Positions 42,990-51,742 of a stretch of DNA of 64,000 nucleotides are shown here, in pieces. Location: contig CAUCKA010000001.1 in assembly GCA_958443265.1 (NCBI GenBank), positions 224,541 to 288,540 of the forward strand, given 5' to 3'. The position numbers were made by a program, and so were the translations under genes. Numbering within the stretch: position 1 is the first letter of the stretch; each line of letters opens with the position of its first letter. The notes below the pieces were generated by a model. The model did no database searches and was not told the origin of the DNA. It saw only the letters and a program-made list of their open reading frames with translations. The DNA comes from an uncultured Collinsella sp. GTDB lineage: Bacteria; Actinomycetota; Coriobacteriia; Coriobacteriales; Coriobacteriaceae.

Positions 42990-44273
42990 ATGTTCTGTTC
43001 GCAGTGTGGCGCCCCCATGGGTGATAACGACAAGTTCTGCGGCGCGTGTGGTGCACCCAATGCCGGTGCCGCAGCCTCTGCCCCTCAGGGTCAGCCCCAG
43101 CAGTTTGTTCCGCAACCGCCCGTGGCGAATGCGTCCAAGGGCTGTGTGGCTCAGGCGTTTGAGGATATGACCAAGACTCCGGGCGTGCTGCAGCGCGTGT
43201 GCCAGATTGCCTTTTTACCGGCGCTGATTTGTGTTGTGTCGGTACTCGTGCTGTTTATTCCCGTTATTGGCGGCATTGCAGCTGCCATCGGCTTTTTGGC
43301 AGCTTGCATTGCGAGCGTGTGTGGTTCCGGCTTTGGTATTGAGTGGGGTCGCGATCTGTCGCTCAAGGTCGATGACGGCATGGACCGTCCACTCATGCGT
43401 TCCACGTCGTTTGGTCTCGGAGTCTTTTCGAGCGTTATCTCGGTCGTGCTCGAGGTTATCGCTGCCATTCCCGTTATCGGTGTAGTGCTTTCGCTGGTGG
43501 AGAGCGTGGTAATTGGCGCCGCGGGCTCGTATTCGTATTACGGCTCTTATGCACTCGAGGCAGCGCTGTTTGGCTCGCTTGGCCTGCTTGTCCTGGCTAT
43601 GATTGCCACGGCGGTCTTGGGGGTCTTCTTTAAGATGTTCGCCGACATTGCCGTGATGCACTTTGCGGTGACCGGTCGCGTCGAGAGCGCGTTTTCGCTC
43701 GATAAGGTCTGGGCGGCGTTTAAGCACAACAAGACCAAGCTGTTCTGTGCTTCGTTCCTTCCCGAGTTTTTGACGGGTCTGGTCGCCAACGTTGTCACAT
43801 GGATCCTGACGCTTGTCTTCGGCGCCATTGCCTCTGTCGGTATGTATAGCTACTACTACCGTCCTTCGGCTATTGAGGCGCTTGTTACCGGCGGTGGCAT
43901 CACGCTCGTATTGTTCTTGATGCTGACGGCGTTTGTCACGGTATTCCTCACGGTCTTTGGCAAGATGCTCAAGCATCGTGCCGTTGGCTATTGGGTAGCG
44001 CGCTATGCAGCTGAATGGGCTGATGAGGATAAGGATGACGTCCTGACCTTTGTGCTGCCGTTTGAGAAGAAGGCCGCTCCTTCTGGCTATAGCGCTCCGG
44101 ATGTCGCGCCCGCACCTGAGCCCGAGCCCGAACCTGAGCCCGAGCCTGAGCCCGCCTCTGATTCCGAGCCCGCACCAGAGCCGGCGCCCGAGCCCGAGAC
44201 CGAGCCGACGCCTGAACCTGAGCCCGAACCCGAACCCGAGTCAAGTTCCGACGAGGACCCTCAGGACGAGTAG
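42990..44273 (+). CDS. zinc-ribbon DUF4013 membrane protein with Pro-Glu repeat tail
   Basis: A 427-residue protein with an N-terminal zinc ribbon (CSQCGAPMGDNDKFCGACG: two CxxC knuckles), a Gln/Pro linker, five to six helices (about 70-345) of DUF4013 type, and a C-terminal tail of alternating Pro-Glu dipeptides (about 375-425) whose codons form a degenerate six-base DNA repeat (GAGCCC/GAACCT). The ATG at 42990 has GAAGGG 9 bases upstream; an ATG at 42981 is too close. The function is unknown; a link to envelope organisation is only suggested by the stress genes upstream. Confidence 0.8.
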   Translation: MFCSQCGAPMGDNDKFCGACGAPNAGAAASAPQGQPQQFVPQPPVANASKGCVAQAFEDMTKTPGVLQRVCQIAFLPALICVVSVLVLFIPVIGGIAAAIGFLAACIASVCGSGFGIEWGRDLSLKVDDGMDRPLMRSTSFGLGVFSSVISVVLEVIAAIPVIGVVLSLVESVVIGAAGSYSYYGSYALEAALFGSLGLLVLAMIATAVLGVFFKMFADIAVMHFAVTGRVESAFSLDKVWAAFKHNKTKLFCASFLPEFLTGLVANVVTWILTLVFGAIASVGMYSYYYRPSAIEALVTGGGITLVLFLMLTAFVTVFLTVFGKMLKHRAVGYWVARYAAEWADEDKDDVLTFVLPFEKKAAPSGYSAPDVAPAPEPEPEPEPEPEPASDSEPAPEPAPEPETEPTPEPEPEPEPESSSDEDPQDE

Positions 44274-44282
44274 CTCTGCCGC

Positions 44283-44313
44283 CTGCCATTTGGGGACGGG
44301 GTAGAAATGGCAG
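44283..44313. repeat. hairpin, GGGAC-loop family
   Basis: CTGCCATTT (44283-44291) pairs with AAATGGCAG (44305-44313) around GGGGACGGGGTAG, 9 bases after the DUF4013 gene. Confidence 0.65.
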
Positions 44314-44332
44314 AAATAGCGCTTGACAAATG

Positions 44333-44369
44333 AGCGGGGCCGAACGTTGAGATAACGTTCGGCCCCGCT
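44333..44369. terminator. bidirectional terminator between convergent genes
   Basis: A perfect 16-bp stem (AGCGGGGCCGAACGTT with its complement at 44354-44369) with loop GAGAT, between the DUF4013 gene and the M20 amidohydrolase gene. Confidence 0.85.
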
Positions 44370-44414
44370 TTGACATCGCGATGCGGCTATGACTGCGAGA
44401 TAGTCGCGAATCGA

Positions 44415-45878
44415 CTACTCGTCGTGCTTCTCCTCGCGGCGAGCGGCGGCGCGAGCTTCGTGGATACCCTTGATCGCGGCATGACGAGCCGTGCGGGCAT
44501 CGTGGATGGCGTCACGGGCCTCGGCAGTCGTCGCCTTGGCAGAGCGCAACTTGGCGGCCAGATCGGGGTTGGTTTCGGCGACCGCGGTAATCGCGGGGCC
44601 GTCGAGCTCCTCTTGTGTGGGCTCGGCCAAAAAGTCGATGGCATACTGGGCGGCTACCATGGAACCCTTGGCCAGTACCGACTCGTCAATCTTGTAGAAG
44701 CAAGAATGTTGGGCGTACGTGGCGCCAATCTGGGGGTTGCGCGTGCCAACAAAGGCGAGCACGCCCGGTACGCGGCGCAGATACTCCGAGAAGTCCTCGC
44801 CCGAAAGCGTGCCACGGTAATGGCCTTCGCCGGCCGCACCCAGGCACTTGACCACGGCCTGACGACAACGCTCGCTCGAGGCGGCGTCGTTTTCGACCTT
44901 ATAGTTGGCGATGGTGTAGTCGGTAAGTTCGGCCTCGGCGCCCAGGGCCGCCGCAGTGTGCTCCACGATGCGGCGCATGAGCTCGGGCATTTCCTCGTGC
45001 GTCGAATCGCCATAGGTACGCACCGTGCCGGCGAGGTAGGCGGTGCCGGCGATGACGTTGCGTGCGGTGCCGCCGTGCAGCTCGCCGACAGTGATGACAG
45101 CAGGCTCGTAGGGGCTGATTTCGCGTGAGACGATGGTCTGCAGGGCGTTGACAATCTCTGCCGCCACCATAACGGCGTCGTGGCCGCGCTGGGGCATGGC
45201 GCCGTGGCATGAGGTACCGCGAACGTCGATGCGGAACCAGTCGGTATTGGCCATGCGCGGGCCGGGCTCGCAGCTTACGGTGCCGGCGTCGACCTCGCTC
45301 CAGATGTGCGCGGCGTAGGCGCCGTCGACGCCGTCGAGCACACCCGTGCCGATCATGAGTTTTGCGCCCTGGCCGTTTTCCTCACTGGGCTGGAAGACGA
45401 TGCGGATCTCGCCGTGGATGTCGTCGGTCATATGGCGCAGGATTTGCAGCGTGCCGAGCATCATGGCGATATGGCAGTCGTGACCGCAGGCGTGCATGCA
45501 ACCCTCGTTGACGCTGGCGAACTCCTCGCCGGTCTGCTCGGTGACGGGCAGGGCGTCGATATCGGCGCGCAGCAGGATACGGCGGCGCGGCGTGCCGTCC
45601 TCGCGATAGGCGTCGGGCGCGGTGCCGCGAAGCGTTGCCACCAAGCCTGTCTTGAGCGGACGCTCGTAGGGGATATTCATGGCGTCGAGCTGGTTGGCGA
45701 TGTCGGAGGTCGTGCGCTCCTCGGCAAGGCTCAGCTCCGGGTGCTTATGGAAGTGCCGGCGCTGCTTGATGATATAGGGCTCAAACTCGGCGGCGATATC
45801 TCGGATGGCCGTGGTGACGTCGTCTGCCGCGCGAACCTCGGTTGCCGCCATAATCTGCTGTGCCTTGGTCTTCGTCAT
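44415..45878 (-). CDS. M20 family amidohydrolase (N-acyl amino acid/peptide deacylase)
   Basis: The 487-residue cytosolic binuclear zinc enzyme has MHACGHDCHIAMMLG (metal-binding Cys/His), QPSEENGQGAKLMI (catalytic and metal Glu), HIWSEVDAGT and a dimerisation domain with GTSCHGAMPQRGHDAV. YAQHSCFYKIDE carries the final His ligand. It resembles hippurate/indole-3-acetyl-amino-acid hydrolases (AmiA/HipO). A C-terminal helical extension of about 55 residues rich in Ala, Arg and Lys follows the catalytic fold. The ATG at 45878 has AAGGAG about 10 bases upstream. Divergent from the YtcJ-like gene. Confidence 0.9.
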   Translation of the reverse strand: MTKTKAQQIMAATEVRAADDVTTAIRDIAAEFEPYIIKQRRHFHKHPELSLAEERTTSDIANQLDAMNIPYERPLKTGLVATLRGTAPDAYREDGTPRRRILLRADIDALPVTEQTGEEFASVNEGCMHACGHDCHIAMMLGTLQILRHMTDDIHGEIRIVFQPSEENGQGAKLMIGTGVLDGVDGAYAAHIWSEVDAGTVSCEPGPRMANTDWFRIDVRGTSCHGAMPQRGHDAVMVAAEIVNALQTIVSREISPYEPAVITVGELHGGTARNVIAGTAYLAGTVRTYGDSTHEEMPELMRRIVEHTAAALGAEAELTDYTIANYKVENDAASSERCRQAVVKCLGAAGEGHYRGTLSGEDFSEYLRRVPGVLAFVGTRNPQIGATYAQHSCFYKIDESVLAKGSMVAAQYAIDFLAEPTQEELDGPAITAVAETNPDLAAKLRSAKATTAEARDAIHDARTARHAAIKGIHEARAAARREEKHDE

Positions 45879-46046
45879 GGTTGATTTGCTCCTTGCTGGG
45901 TCGATCGCAAAATCATACAGGCTCATCCAAGTATGCCACCTGCCGCTAGGGCTGGTAAAGTTGCCATTTGCCGCCTGGGGTTTTGTTGCAAGGACGGGGG
46001 AGTACACTCGGGGTTGTTGAATTTCCTGCCAGAGATGGGAATGCCC

Positions 46047-47684
46047 ATGCAGCATATCGATCGGATTATCCGCTCCAAGAACGTTTTTACCGCGCAAGAC
46101 GGCATCGATGCCGCTCGCGAGCTGGCGATTGCCATTGCAGGCGATCGCATCGTCGCGGTCGGTGCGCCCGATGACGTGATTGCCGCCGCCCCTGCTGCCG
46201 TGCCAGTTGTCGACTACGGCGAGCAATTCATCTTCCCCAGTTTCCACGATGCGCACCTGCATTTCTTCCATACTTCGGTTGGCTCCTCGCCGTACATGCT
46301 CATGGATATGGGCACATCCGAGGTGGCATTGGTGCAGCATGCACGAGAGTTTTCCCAGGGATTGCCCGATGACGCCTGGGTCGTGACCCAGGGCTGGCGC
46401 GATTACCGCTGGGATCCGCCCGAGCACCCTACCAAGGCCTCCGTCGATGCCGCCTTCCCCGATCGCCCCTGTGTTATGTATTCGGGCGATGGGCACACCC
46501 TGTGGCTCAACAGCCGCGCACTCGAAGCCCTCGGCGTGACGCGCGACAGCGAGCCTCCGGCGGGTGGCAGTTACGACAAAGACTCAAACGGTGAGCTTAC
46601 GGGTATTGTCCACGAGGCGGCTGCTATGCAGCTGCTGCCGCGCTGCCTGGAGTGGCTGGGCGAGGACCGCATCGCGAGCGCTTACGCCGACCAGATGAAG
46701 CGTATGGCCGAACAGGGCATCACCTCAATCTGCGATATGTCGCTCATGCCCATGCCGGGCTGCGACTTTATTCGCGACGATGTTTACGACAAGCTGCAGG
46801 CCGCCGGCAAGCTGGGCATTCGCGCTCACCTGTTCCCCACGCTGCTGGATGACCAATCGCGCTTGGAAGAACTCCAGACCCGCTACGCGAACAACGCGCT
46901 GCTCTCGGCGCCAGGCTTTAAACAGTTCTTCGACGGCGTGTCGAGTGCACATACGGCATATCTCACCGAGCCGTATACCAATCCGCGCTTCCCGGGTGAC
47001 CGGGGCCGTCTGACGGTTCCTGTCGAGCGCATGCGCAAGTTGGTTCTGGCGGCAGCCGAGCGTGGCCACACCGTGCGCATCCACGTTATCGGCGACGGTG
47101 CTATCCATGCTGCGCTCGATATCTTTGAGGAGGCGGCAGAGCTCTACGGTCTGCCGCCGCACGGTCATAACACGCTCGAGCATCTGGAGAATTTGCTGCC
47201 TCAGGACATCGATCGTCTGCGCAAGCTCAACGTCGTTGCCTCGAGCCAGCCTTGCCACATCACGCTCGACCCGGGTGGTCCGGAGCGCGATCTGGGCCTG
47301 GAGCGCAGCCGCATTATGTGGCCGTTTGCGACCTATAAGCAGCGCGGCATCCGCCAAGCTTTCGGTACCGACAGCCCTATCACGCCCGTTACCAGCATGA
47401 ACGTGCTCTACACGGCTATCACGCGCCAAGATCCCCGCAGCCACTGGCCCGAGGGCGGCTGGCTGCCGAGCGAGCGTATCGACGCGGCAACGGCCCTGCG
47501 CAACTACACGCTTGGCAGCGCGTACGCAGCGGGCGACGAGCAAAACCTCGGCAGCCTAGAGCCCGGCAAATACGCCGACCTGGTAGTCCTGGACCAAAAC
47601 CCGCTCGCCATCGACCCCCAAGAGCTGCAAGCCACCAAGGTTCAGGCCACCTACCTGGCGGGCAACTTAATCTACGAGCGCTAA
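46047..47684 (+). CDS. YtcJ-like amidohydrolase (amidohydrolase family 3)
   Basis: The 545-residue TIM-barrel metal hydrolase has the metal-binding motif FPSFHDAHLHFF, a VIGDGAIHAALD strand with a downstream His, HNTLEHLENL, FGTDSPITPVTSMNVLYTA, and a C-terminal composite sandwich (LEPGKYADLVVLDQNPL). Family members hydrolyse N-acyl or formyl amides and cyclic amides; the substrate is unknown. Three in-frame ATGs are close together (46035, 46041, 46047); 46047 is placed best behind GGGA, but 46035 is also possible. Divergent from the M20 enzyme, which may act in the same salvage process. Confidence 0.85.
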   Translation: MQHIDRIIRSKNVFTAQDGIDAARELAIAIAGDRIVAVGAPDDVIAAAPAAVPVVDYGEQFIFPSFHDAHLHFFHTSVGSSPYMLMDMGTSEVALVQHAREFSQGLPDDAWVVTQGWRDYRWDPPEHPTKASVDAAFPDRPCVMYSGDGHTLWLNSRALEALGVTRDSEPPAGGSYDKDSNGELTGIVHEAAAMQLLPRCLEWLGEDRIASAYADQMKRMAEQGITSICDMSLMPMPGCDFIRDDVYDKLQAAGKLGIRAHLFPTLLDDQSRLEELQTRYANNALLSAPGFKQFFDGVSSAHTAYLTEPYTNPRFPGDRGRLTVPVERMRKLVLAAAERGHTVRIHVIGDGAIHAALDIFEEAAELYGLPPHGHNTLEHLENLLPQDIDRLRKLNVVASSQPCHITLDPGGPERDLGLERSRIMWPFATYKQRGIRQAFGTDSPITPVTSMNVLYTAITRQDPRSHWPEGGWLPSERIDAATALRNYTLGSAYAAGDEQNLGSLEPGKYADLVVLDQNPLAIDPQELQATKVQATYLAGNLIYER

Positions 47685-47794
47685 TATTCATGCCGTACCG
47701 TTAAACGCGGCTCGGGCAGCCTATTTTGGGATGGCGCTCGAGCTGCGTTTGTTTGCCGATGGGGTCCGTTAGGAGCGCCCCCGCTCTGTTTGAT

Positions 47795-47832
47795 TTGAGC
47801 GCGGGGCAGCGGTGCCTCCGCCCCGCGCTCAA
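47795..47832. terminator. strong hairpin terminator
   Basis: TTGAGCGCGGGGC (47795-47807) pairs perfectly with GCCCCGCGCTCAA (47820-47832), followed by TTTGG. It lies between the convergent YtcJ-like and sulfatase genes. Confidence 0.8.
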
Positions 47833-47937
47833 TTTGGACATCAGTAATGCTGCCTCTTGGTGTTTTGAATACTTCCCATTGCAGATTGCATAAAAAGTTG
47901 AGATGTTCTTTCCGGTCCTGATGTACCCCCGCCTGGG

Positions 47938-48175
47938 CCGTGCAAAAAATGGAGTATTCAGCACCGTGAGCTCTGCCGGTGCCGCTGCAGTCGGGTGGCA
48001 TTGCGGAGATCGACGTCATTTTGGGGTCCGGTGCGGCGCGAGGCACGCCTTTTTGTCCTGACGGGGTTTGCCCGTCGACCCAAATCGCCGGTCAAAGGCG
48101 TTCTTGGGACCAATATGGTGTGTCCGGCGCGTATGCAGCCGTCCTGGCCTGCTGAATACTCGAAAAAATGCACGG
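47938..48175. repeat. 238-bp segment flanked by 26-27-nt inverted repeats
   Basis: The ends read CCGTGCA-A6TG-GAGTATTCAGCAC (47938-47964) and, in complement, CCGTGCA-T6C-GAGTATTCAGCA (48150-48175). The flanking parts match exactly, while the central six-base run is A in one and T in the other. The 601-base gap 47685-48285 between convergent genes holds this, the terminator at 47795 and no gene I can support. Confidence 0.65.
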
Positions 48176-48285
48176 TGCTCCCCAGGGGACCCGAGCGTGC
48201 AGTGAAAACCATGCCTACGTTCCTATCCGCATCGCCATTTTGCTGCACTGACTTTTCTGAATACCGGGCCCGAGATTGGTCAACC

Positions 48286-50349
48286 CTAGGCTCCCGGAGC
48301 TGCGTTGGGGTCGGTTTCGTTGGCGGCCGCCTGCTTATGGGTGGCAAAGACCGAGCCTTCGTGGTCGAAGAGCTTACGATATTGCATGCGGTCCAGGCAA
48401 TCGCGCGCATTGGCGGTCTTGGCGGGAACGTTCTTGGCCTCGGCTGTATACCAAACGCCGTGCGCATCCTGCGCCCCCACCACGTTTATCGCCGGCATGT
48501 GCGCTCGGTTTTGCAAGCGTGCGCGTTGGTAGGCGGTGAGCGGGGCACCGATGGCATTGAGTGCGAGTGCACCGACGTTATTGATGCTTGTGTTGAGTTC
48601 CCCACTCGTTTGTGCGTTGCCGGCGACATCGTAGTTCGCCCAGACCACATAGCGTGTCTGCCAGATGCGCTCGGTATGGGTGGCATCGTCCTCATCGGTA
48701 AAGTAGAGGTCGTTGTAGCGGTCGGTGAAGAACGGCTGGTGGTCGCCGTACATCACCACGACGACGGGGCGGTCGAGATCACGCAGCTTTTCCAGGAAGG
48801 CGGCGAAGGCGGCATCGGACGCTTCCATGAGCGAGCAGTATTCATTGGTCCAGGTGATAACTTTGTCGGACACACCTTCGACGGCAAGGTGCAGTTGCTG
48901 GTCGGTGGGCACCAAGCCCGTGTCATAGGCGGAGTGGTTTTGCATCGTCACGTCGTGGATGAAGATCGGCTGGTCGCTCTGCTTTAGTACCTCGAGGCAC
49001 TTGTCGTAGGTGGCGGCGTCGGTGACCTTGCGGCAGAGCTCGGGTGCGCCGGCGAAGTCCTCGATCGAGAGGAACTCGTCGAATCCCATGTCCGCGAAGA
49101 CGTTCTCGCGATTCCAGTTGGTGGCGTGGTTGGGGTGCATGGCCACGGTGCGATAGCCGAGTCTCTTGAACTGACGGGCGAGGTTCTCGCTCGGGGCCAG
49201 GTTGTAGGTCATGAACGGGTAGACGCCAGCGCCCAGGAATGCCATGGAGTGTCCGGTTAAGAACTCGAACTCGCTGTTACAGGTGCCGGCACCGAAGGCG
49301 CTCATGTAGCTCACTCCCTGCAGAAGCGCGTTGTCGATGGCTTTGAAGCGCTCGGGCCCCTTATAGCCACAGCCCAGTTCGTTAAAGATTGAAAGGTCGG
49401 CGAAGGACTCGTTCATGATGCAGATGACTGAGGGCTTGAGCTGGTCAAACTGTTCGACGGCAGCGGCACGGGAGGGGTCGGCGATGCCGTTCGTGCCCGC
49501 GTTCCAGCGCGCGGCAAGGCGCTTGATGATCGCCGAGGCCTCACCGCTCTTGTAGTGCTTGGGTTTAGGCGGCACCATTTTTTGCGCGCTCGAAATGAAG
49601 GTGGGGAGAAACCCCTGACTGTAATAGCTTTCGAGGGGCTTCCAGGTATGAAGCTTGATGCCCAAGGTATCGTAATAGCTGATGAAGGCCTGCGCCCCCA
49701 GCACGGCTCCGGCAACAAGTGCGGTACGACGGTCGACGGAGAGGGGGAGCTTGGATTTGATTGCGACTGGATGCTCCCTCGGCGCTGTCGATGTCCCCTC
49801 GGTTGCCGGAGACGCCTTTGGGTCCATCGATTTCAAGGACGCAGACATCGCATGGTCGATGGGCTCGGGGGACGTTTCCGATGCGCGGCGCGGCGGTCGC
49901 CCACATGCATCACGCGGAATGAGGACGATAAGCGCGATTCCCAAGGCCGCGGCGGCAAGCCCCATGAAGCAGAAAGTGCTGAGCTCATAGGTGTAGCTGC
50001 CGGCGACCGTCGCAGCGGTCGAGAGGGCGAACAGGTCTCCGGGTTGGATGGGCATCGATTTGAACGTGATTACGAAGTACTCGGCGATACCGATGCTGGC
50101 GAGCGCAGCGATGCCCACGATTGCGGGGGTCTTACGGCGGTGCGGCAGATAGAACAACAGGCACAAGAAGCAGAAGATGAGCAAAAGCTCCAAAAGTGCC
50201 GGTCCGGGCTGCATCTTCCACAGCTCATGGTTGGAGGGCAGCTCGAGGGCGAGCATCGAGCATATCGATGCGCCGCCGATCGTTGCCAGCGTACGGGGGT
50301 AGGGATGGTCGGTCATCCAGCTTTTCAGATCCTTCATGCTCATCTTCAT
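48286..50349 (-). CDS. LTA synthase-type membrane sulfatase family protein
   Basis: A 687-residue protein with five N-terminal helices (about 20-210, broken by an acidic/Ser-rich cytoplasmic or linker stretch at 165-205) and an extracytoplasmic alkaline-phosphatase-fold domain (about 300-640). Conserved segments are ICIMNESFADLSIF (metal Glu), GAGTCNSEFEFLTG (presumed catalytic Thr), MHPNHATNWNR, FIHDVTMQNHSAYD and VVVMYGDHQPFF (metal Asp/His). Such enzymes transfer glycerol-phosphate or phosphoethanolamine groups on envelope polymers. The ATG at 50349 has AAGGA 9 bases upstream. Last gene of a minus-strand cluster after the zinc-uptake remnant. Confidence 0.88.
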   Translation of the reverse strand: MKMSMKDLKSWMTDHPYPRTLATIGGASICSMLALELPSNHELWKMQPGPALLELLLIFCFLCLLFYLPHRRKTPAIVGIAALASIGIAEYFVITFKSMPIQPGDLFALSTAATVAGSYTYELSTFCFMGLAAAALGIALIVLIPRDACGRPPRRASETSPEPIDHAMSASLKSMDPKASPATEGTSTAPREHPVAIKSKLPLSVDRRTALVAGAVLGAQAFISYYDTLGIKLHTWKPLESYYSQGFLPTFISSAQKMVPPKPKHYKSGEASAIIKRLAARWNAGTNGIADPSRAAAVEQFDQLKPSVICIMNESFADLSIFNELGCGYKGPERFKAIDNALLQGVSYMSAFGAGTCNSEFEFLTGHSMAFLGAGVYPFMTYNLAPSENLARQFKRLGYRTVAMHPNHATNWNRENVFADMGFDEFLSIEDFAGAPELCRKVTDAATYDKCLEVLKQSDQPIFIHDVTMQNHSAYDTGLVPTDQQLHLAVEGVSDKVITWTNEYCSLMEASDAAFAAFLEKLRDLDRPVVVVMYGDHQPFFTDRYNDLYFTDEDDATHTERIWQTRYVVWANYDVAGNAQTSGELNTSINNVGALALNAIGAPLTAYQRARLQNRAHMPAINVVGAQDAHGVWYTAEAKNVPAKTANARDCLDRMQYRKLFDHEGSVFATHKQAAANETDPNAAPGA

Positions 50350-50367
50350 CGTCTCTGTTCCTTACTC

Positions 50368-50603
50368 CTAGTTCAGCGTCTTCACGAGCTTCTCCAGGTT
50401 GTCGTTCATGATGGGTGGGTAATCCTCGCCGGCTTTAAGCTGTTTGTCAGTGAGCCCCTCGACGGGGTCGAGCTGGACGCATTGTCGTCAGAAGCGGCGA
50501 GAGCAAAGACCGCACTTAAAAGGGGCATATATGCCGCCGCCATGGGGCCACGGTGACGAATAGGACGCCGCTTGGGATGGCGACGGTAGATTCGGTTGTC
50601 CAT
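50368..50603 (-). pseudogene. remnant of a zinc-type ABC binding lipoprotein (ZnuA-like)
   Basis: The last 38 codons before the TAG at 50368 read VQLDPVEGLTDKQLKAGEDY then PPIMNDNLEKLVKTLN, a close likeness of the C-terminus of ZnuA-family metal receptors, but the frame has a TGA (50488-50490) just upstream. A good start (AGGAG, 6 bases, ATG at 50603) opens a different frame that begins MDNRIYRRHPKRR and then has a signal-peptide-like AAAYMPLLSAVFALAAS. The simplest reading is an internal deletion that removed the mature domain and shifted the frame. It follows a DUF2946-like gene on the same strand. The family match is from memory; confidence is moderate. Confidence 0.6.
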
Positions 50604-50701
50604 AGATTGCTCCTGAATTGAAAACGGCTGCGTCGGGGTGCCGACGGCCGAAGGCGATGCCGCTGTGGCACGCGGTAGCTATTTGATTCAATTGGGAGTC
50701 G

Positions 50702-51070
50702 TTAATCGTCCAGACGGACCCTGAGGGATAATAGGGTGACCGGGGCATATGAAGATCGCTCGGTGCCGATGACGGCTAGGGCGGAGATCAGCAAGAGGGT
50801 GATGAACGATGTCGCGCCCACGGGGACGGTGTCACCGCCACGGGCGATCGACAGATTGCCGGCGAGCTCGGCGCAGATGGTGCAGCCCGCGCCGGTGCAG
50901 TCATGATGCAACTCATGGGCGGTTGCGATGGGGGAGAGGATGGTTACCGCGAGAAGGGCGAAGACGAGAGCCAGGGCGAGCAGGCGAGTGCGAACGGGCG
51001 GTATGGAGTCGCGTGCATCGCGATTCGGTGCTATATCTCGCCATGCCGAGGTGCTCAGCTCATCAGTCAT
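50702..51070 (-). CDS. small membrane protein with HDCTGxxCxIC motif (DUF2946-like)
   Basis: The 122-residue protein has two helices (about 30-48 and 80-105) and, after the first, an extracytoplasmic segment HELHHDCTGAGCTICAEL rich in His and Cys, a likely metal-binding motif. Proteins with this motif often sit next to metal ABC transporters. The ATG at 51070 has GGGAGG 4 bases upstream. A degenerate ZnuA-like gene follows on the same strand, so this is probably the surviving part of a lost zinc-uptake operon. Confidence 0.65.
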   Translation of the reverse strand: MTDELSTSAWRDIAPNRDARDSIPPVRTRLLALALVFALLAVTILSPIATAHELHHDCTGAGCTICAELAGNLSIARGGDTVPVGATSFITLLLISALAVIGTERSSYAPVTLLSLRVRLDD

Positions 51071-51310
51071 CTGCCCTCCCTTCCTCTCATCTGGGCATAT
51101 TTCATCTGGAGGATTGTAGTCTTGAGAAGCTGATTCACAAAGTTGCCGCGCTAAAACTTCATGCTTTCCGGTCCGCCTTGGGGCTGCGCATAAGTTATCC
51201 TCCGACATTCAGAAAATCTAAGTGCCAAAAATAAGATTTTTTGACTCTGTGTTGTATAACCCGCCATTCGTGGGTACCATTCAACGCGTACGCAAACAAA
51301 AAGGGTTAAC

Positions 51311-51331
51311 CCGCGCGGCATGACCGCGCGG
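51311..51331 (+). promoter_or_regulatory. GC-rich hairpin in the groES leader
   Basis: CCGCGCGG-CATGA-CCGCGCGG lies 8 bases upstream of the GGAGG ribosome site of groES, preceded by the palindrome GGGTTAACCC (51303-51312). Its role is unknown. I see neither a CIRCE nor a HAIR element upstream. Confidence 0.5.
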
Positions 51332-51352
51332 CCCACAAAGGAGGAAACAAGC

Positions 51353-51646
51353 ATGTCGTCTTTGAAGCCGCTTGCAGATCGCGTCCTGGTCAAGCCCGAC
51401 GAGGCCGAGCAGAAGACCGCTTCTGGTCTGTACATCGCCAGCAACGCTCAGGAGAAGCCGCAGCGCGGCACCATCGTTGCCGTGGGTGCCGGTAAGGTCA
51501 ACGACAAGGGCGAGCGCATCCCCATGGACGTTCAGGTCGGCGACGTTGTCATTTACGGTAAGTTTGGTGGCAACGAGGTCAAGGTCGACGGCGAGAAATA
51601 TCTGCTGATGCGCGCCGACGACATCTACGCCGTCGTCGAGGCCTAG
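51353..51646 (+). CDS. groES: co-chaperonin GroES
   Basis: The 97-residue lid subunit of the GroEL/GroES folding machine has KPLADRVLVKPDEAEQKTASG, the mobile loop region (LYIASNAQEKPQRG) and GKFGGNEVKVDGEKYLLM. The ATG at 51353 has AAAGGAGG upstream; an ATG at 51320 lies inside the leader hairpin and was rejected. groEL follows after 96 bases, so they form one operon. Confidence 0.97.
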   Translation: MSSLKPLADRVLVKPDEAEQKTASGLYIASNAQEKPQRGTIVAVGAGKVNDKGERIPMDVQVGDVVIYGKFGGNEVKVDGEKYLLMRADDIYAVVEA

Positions 51647-51742
51647 TCTCGTCAGAATCTCTGATTCGTCTTTGAGCGCGCTCGCCGCATAGGACTCGGA
51701 AGCGGCGACGCGAGTCACATTTCTTTTGGAGGATTACTCACC

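Noticed and set aside
47681..48046. 121-residue minus-strand open frame in the gap between convergent genes
   Set aside because: It crosses the strong terminator at 47795 and an inverted repeat, has no ribosome site and no family likeness.
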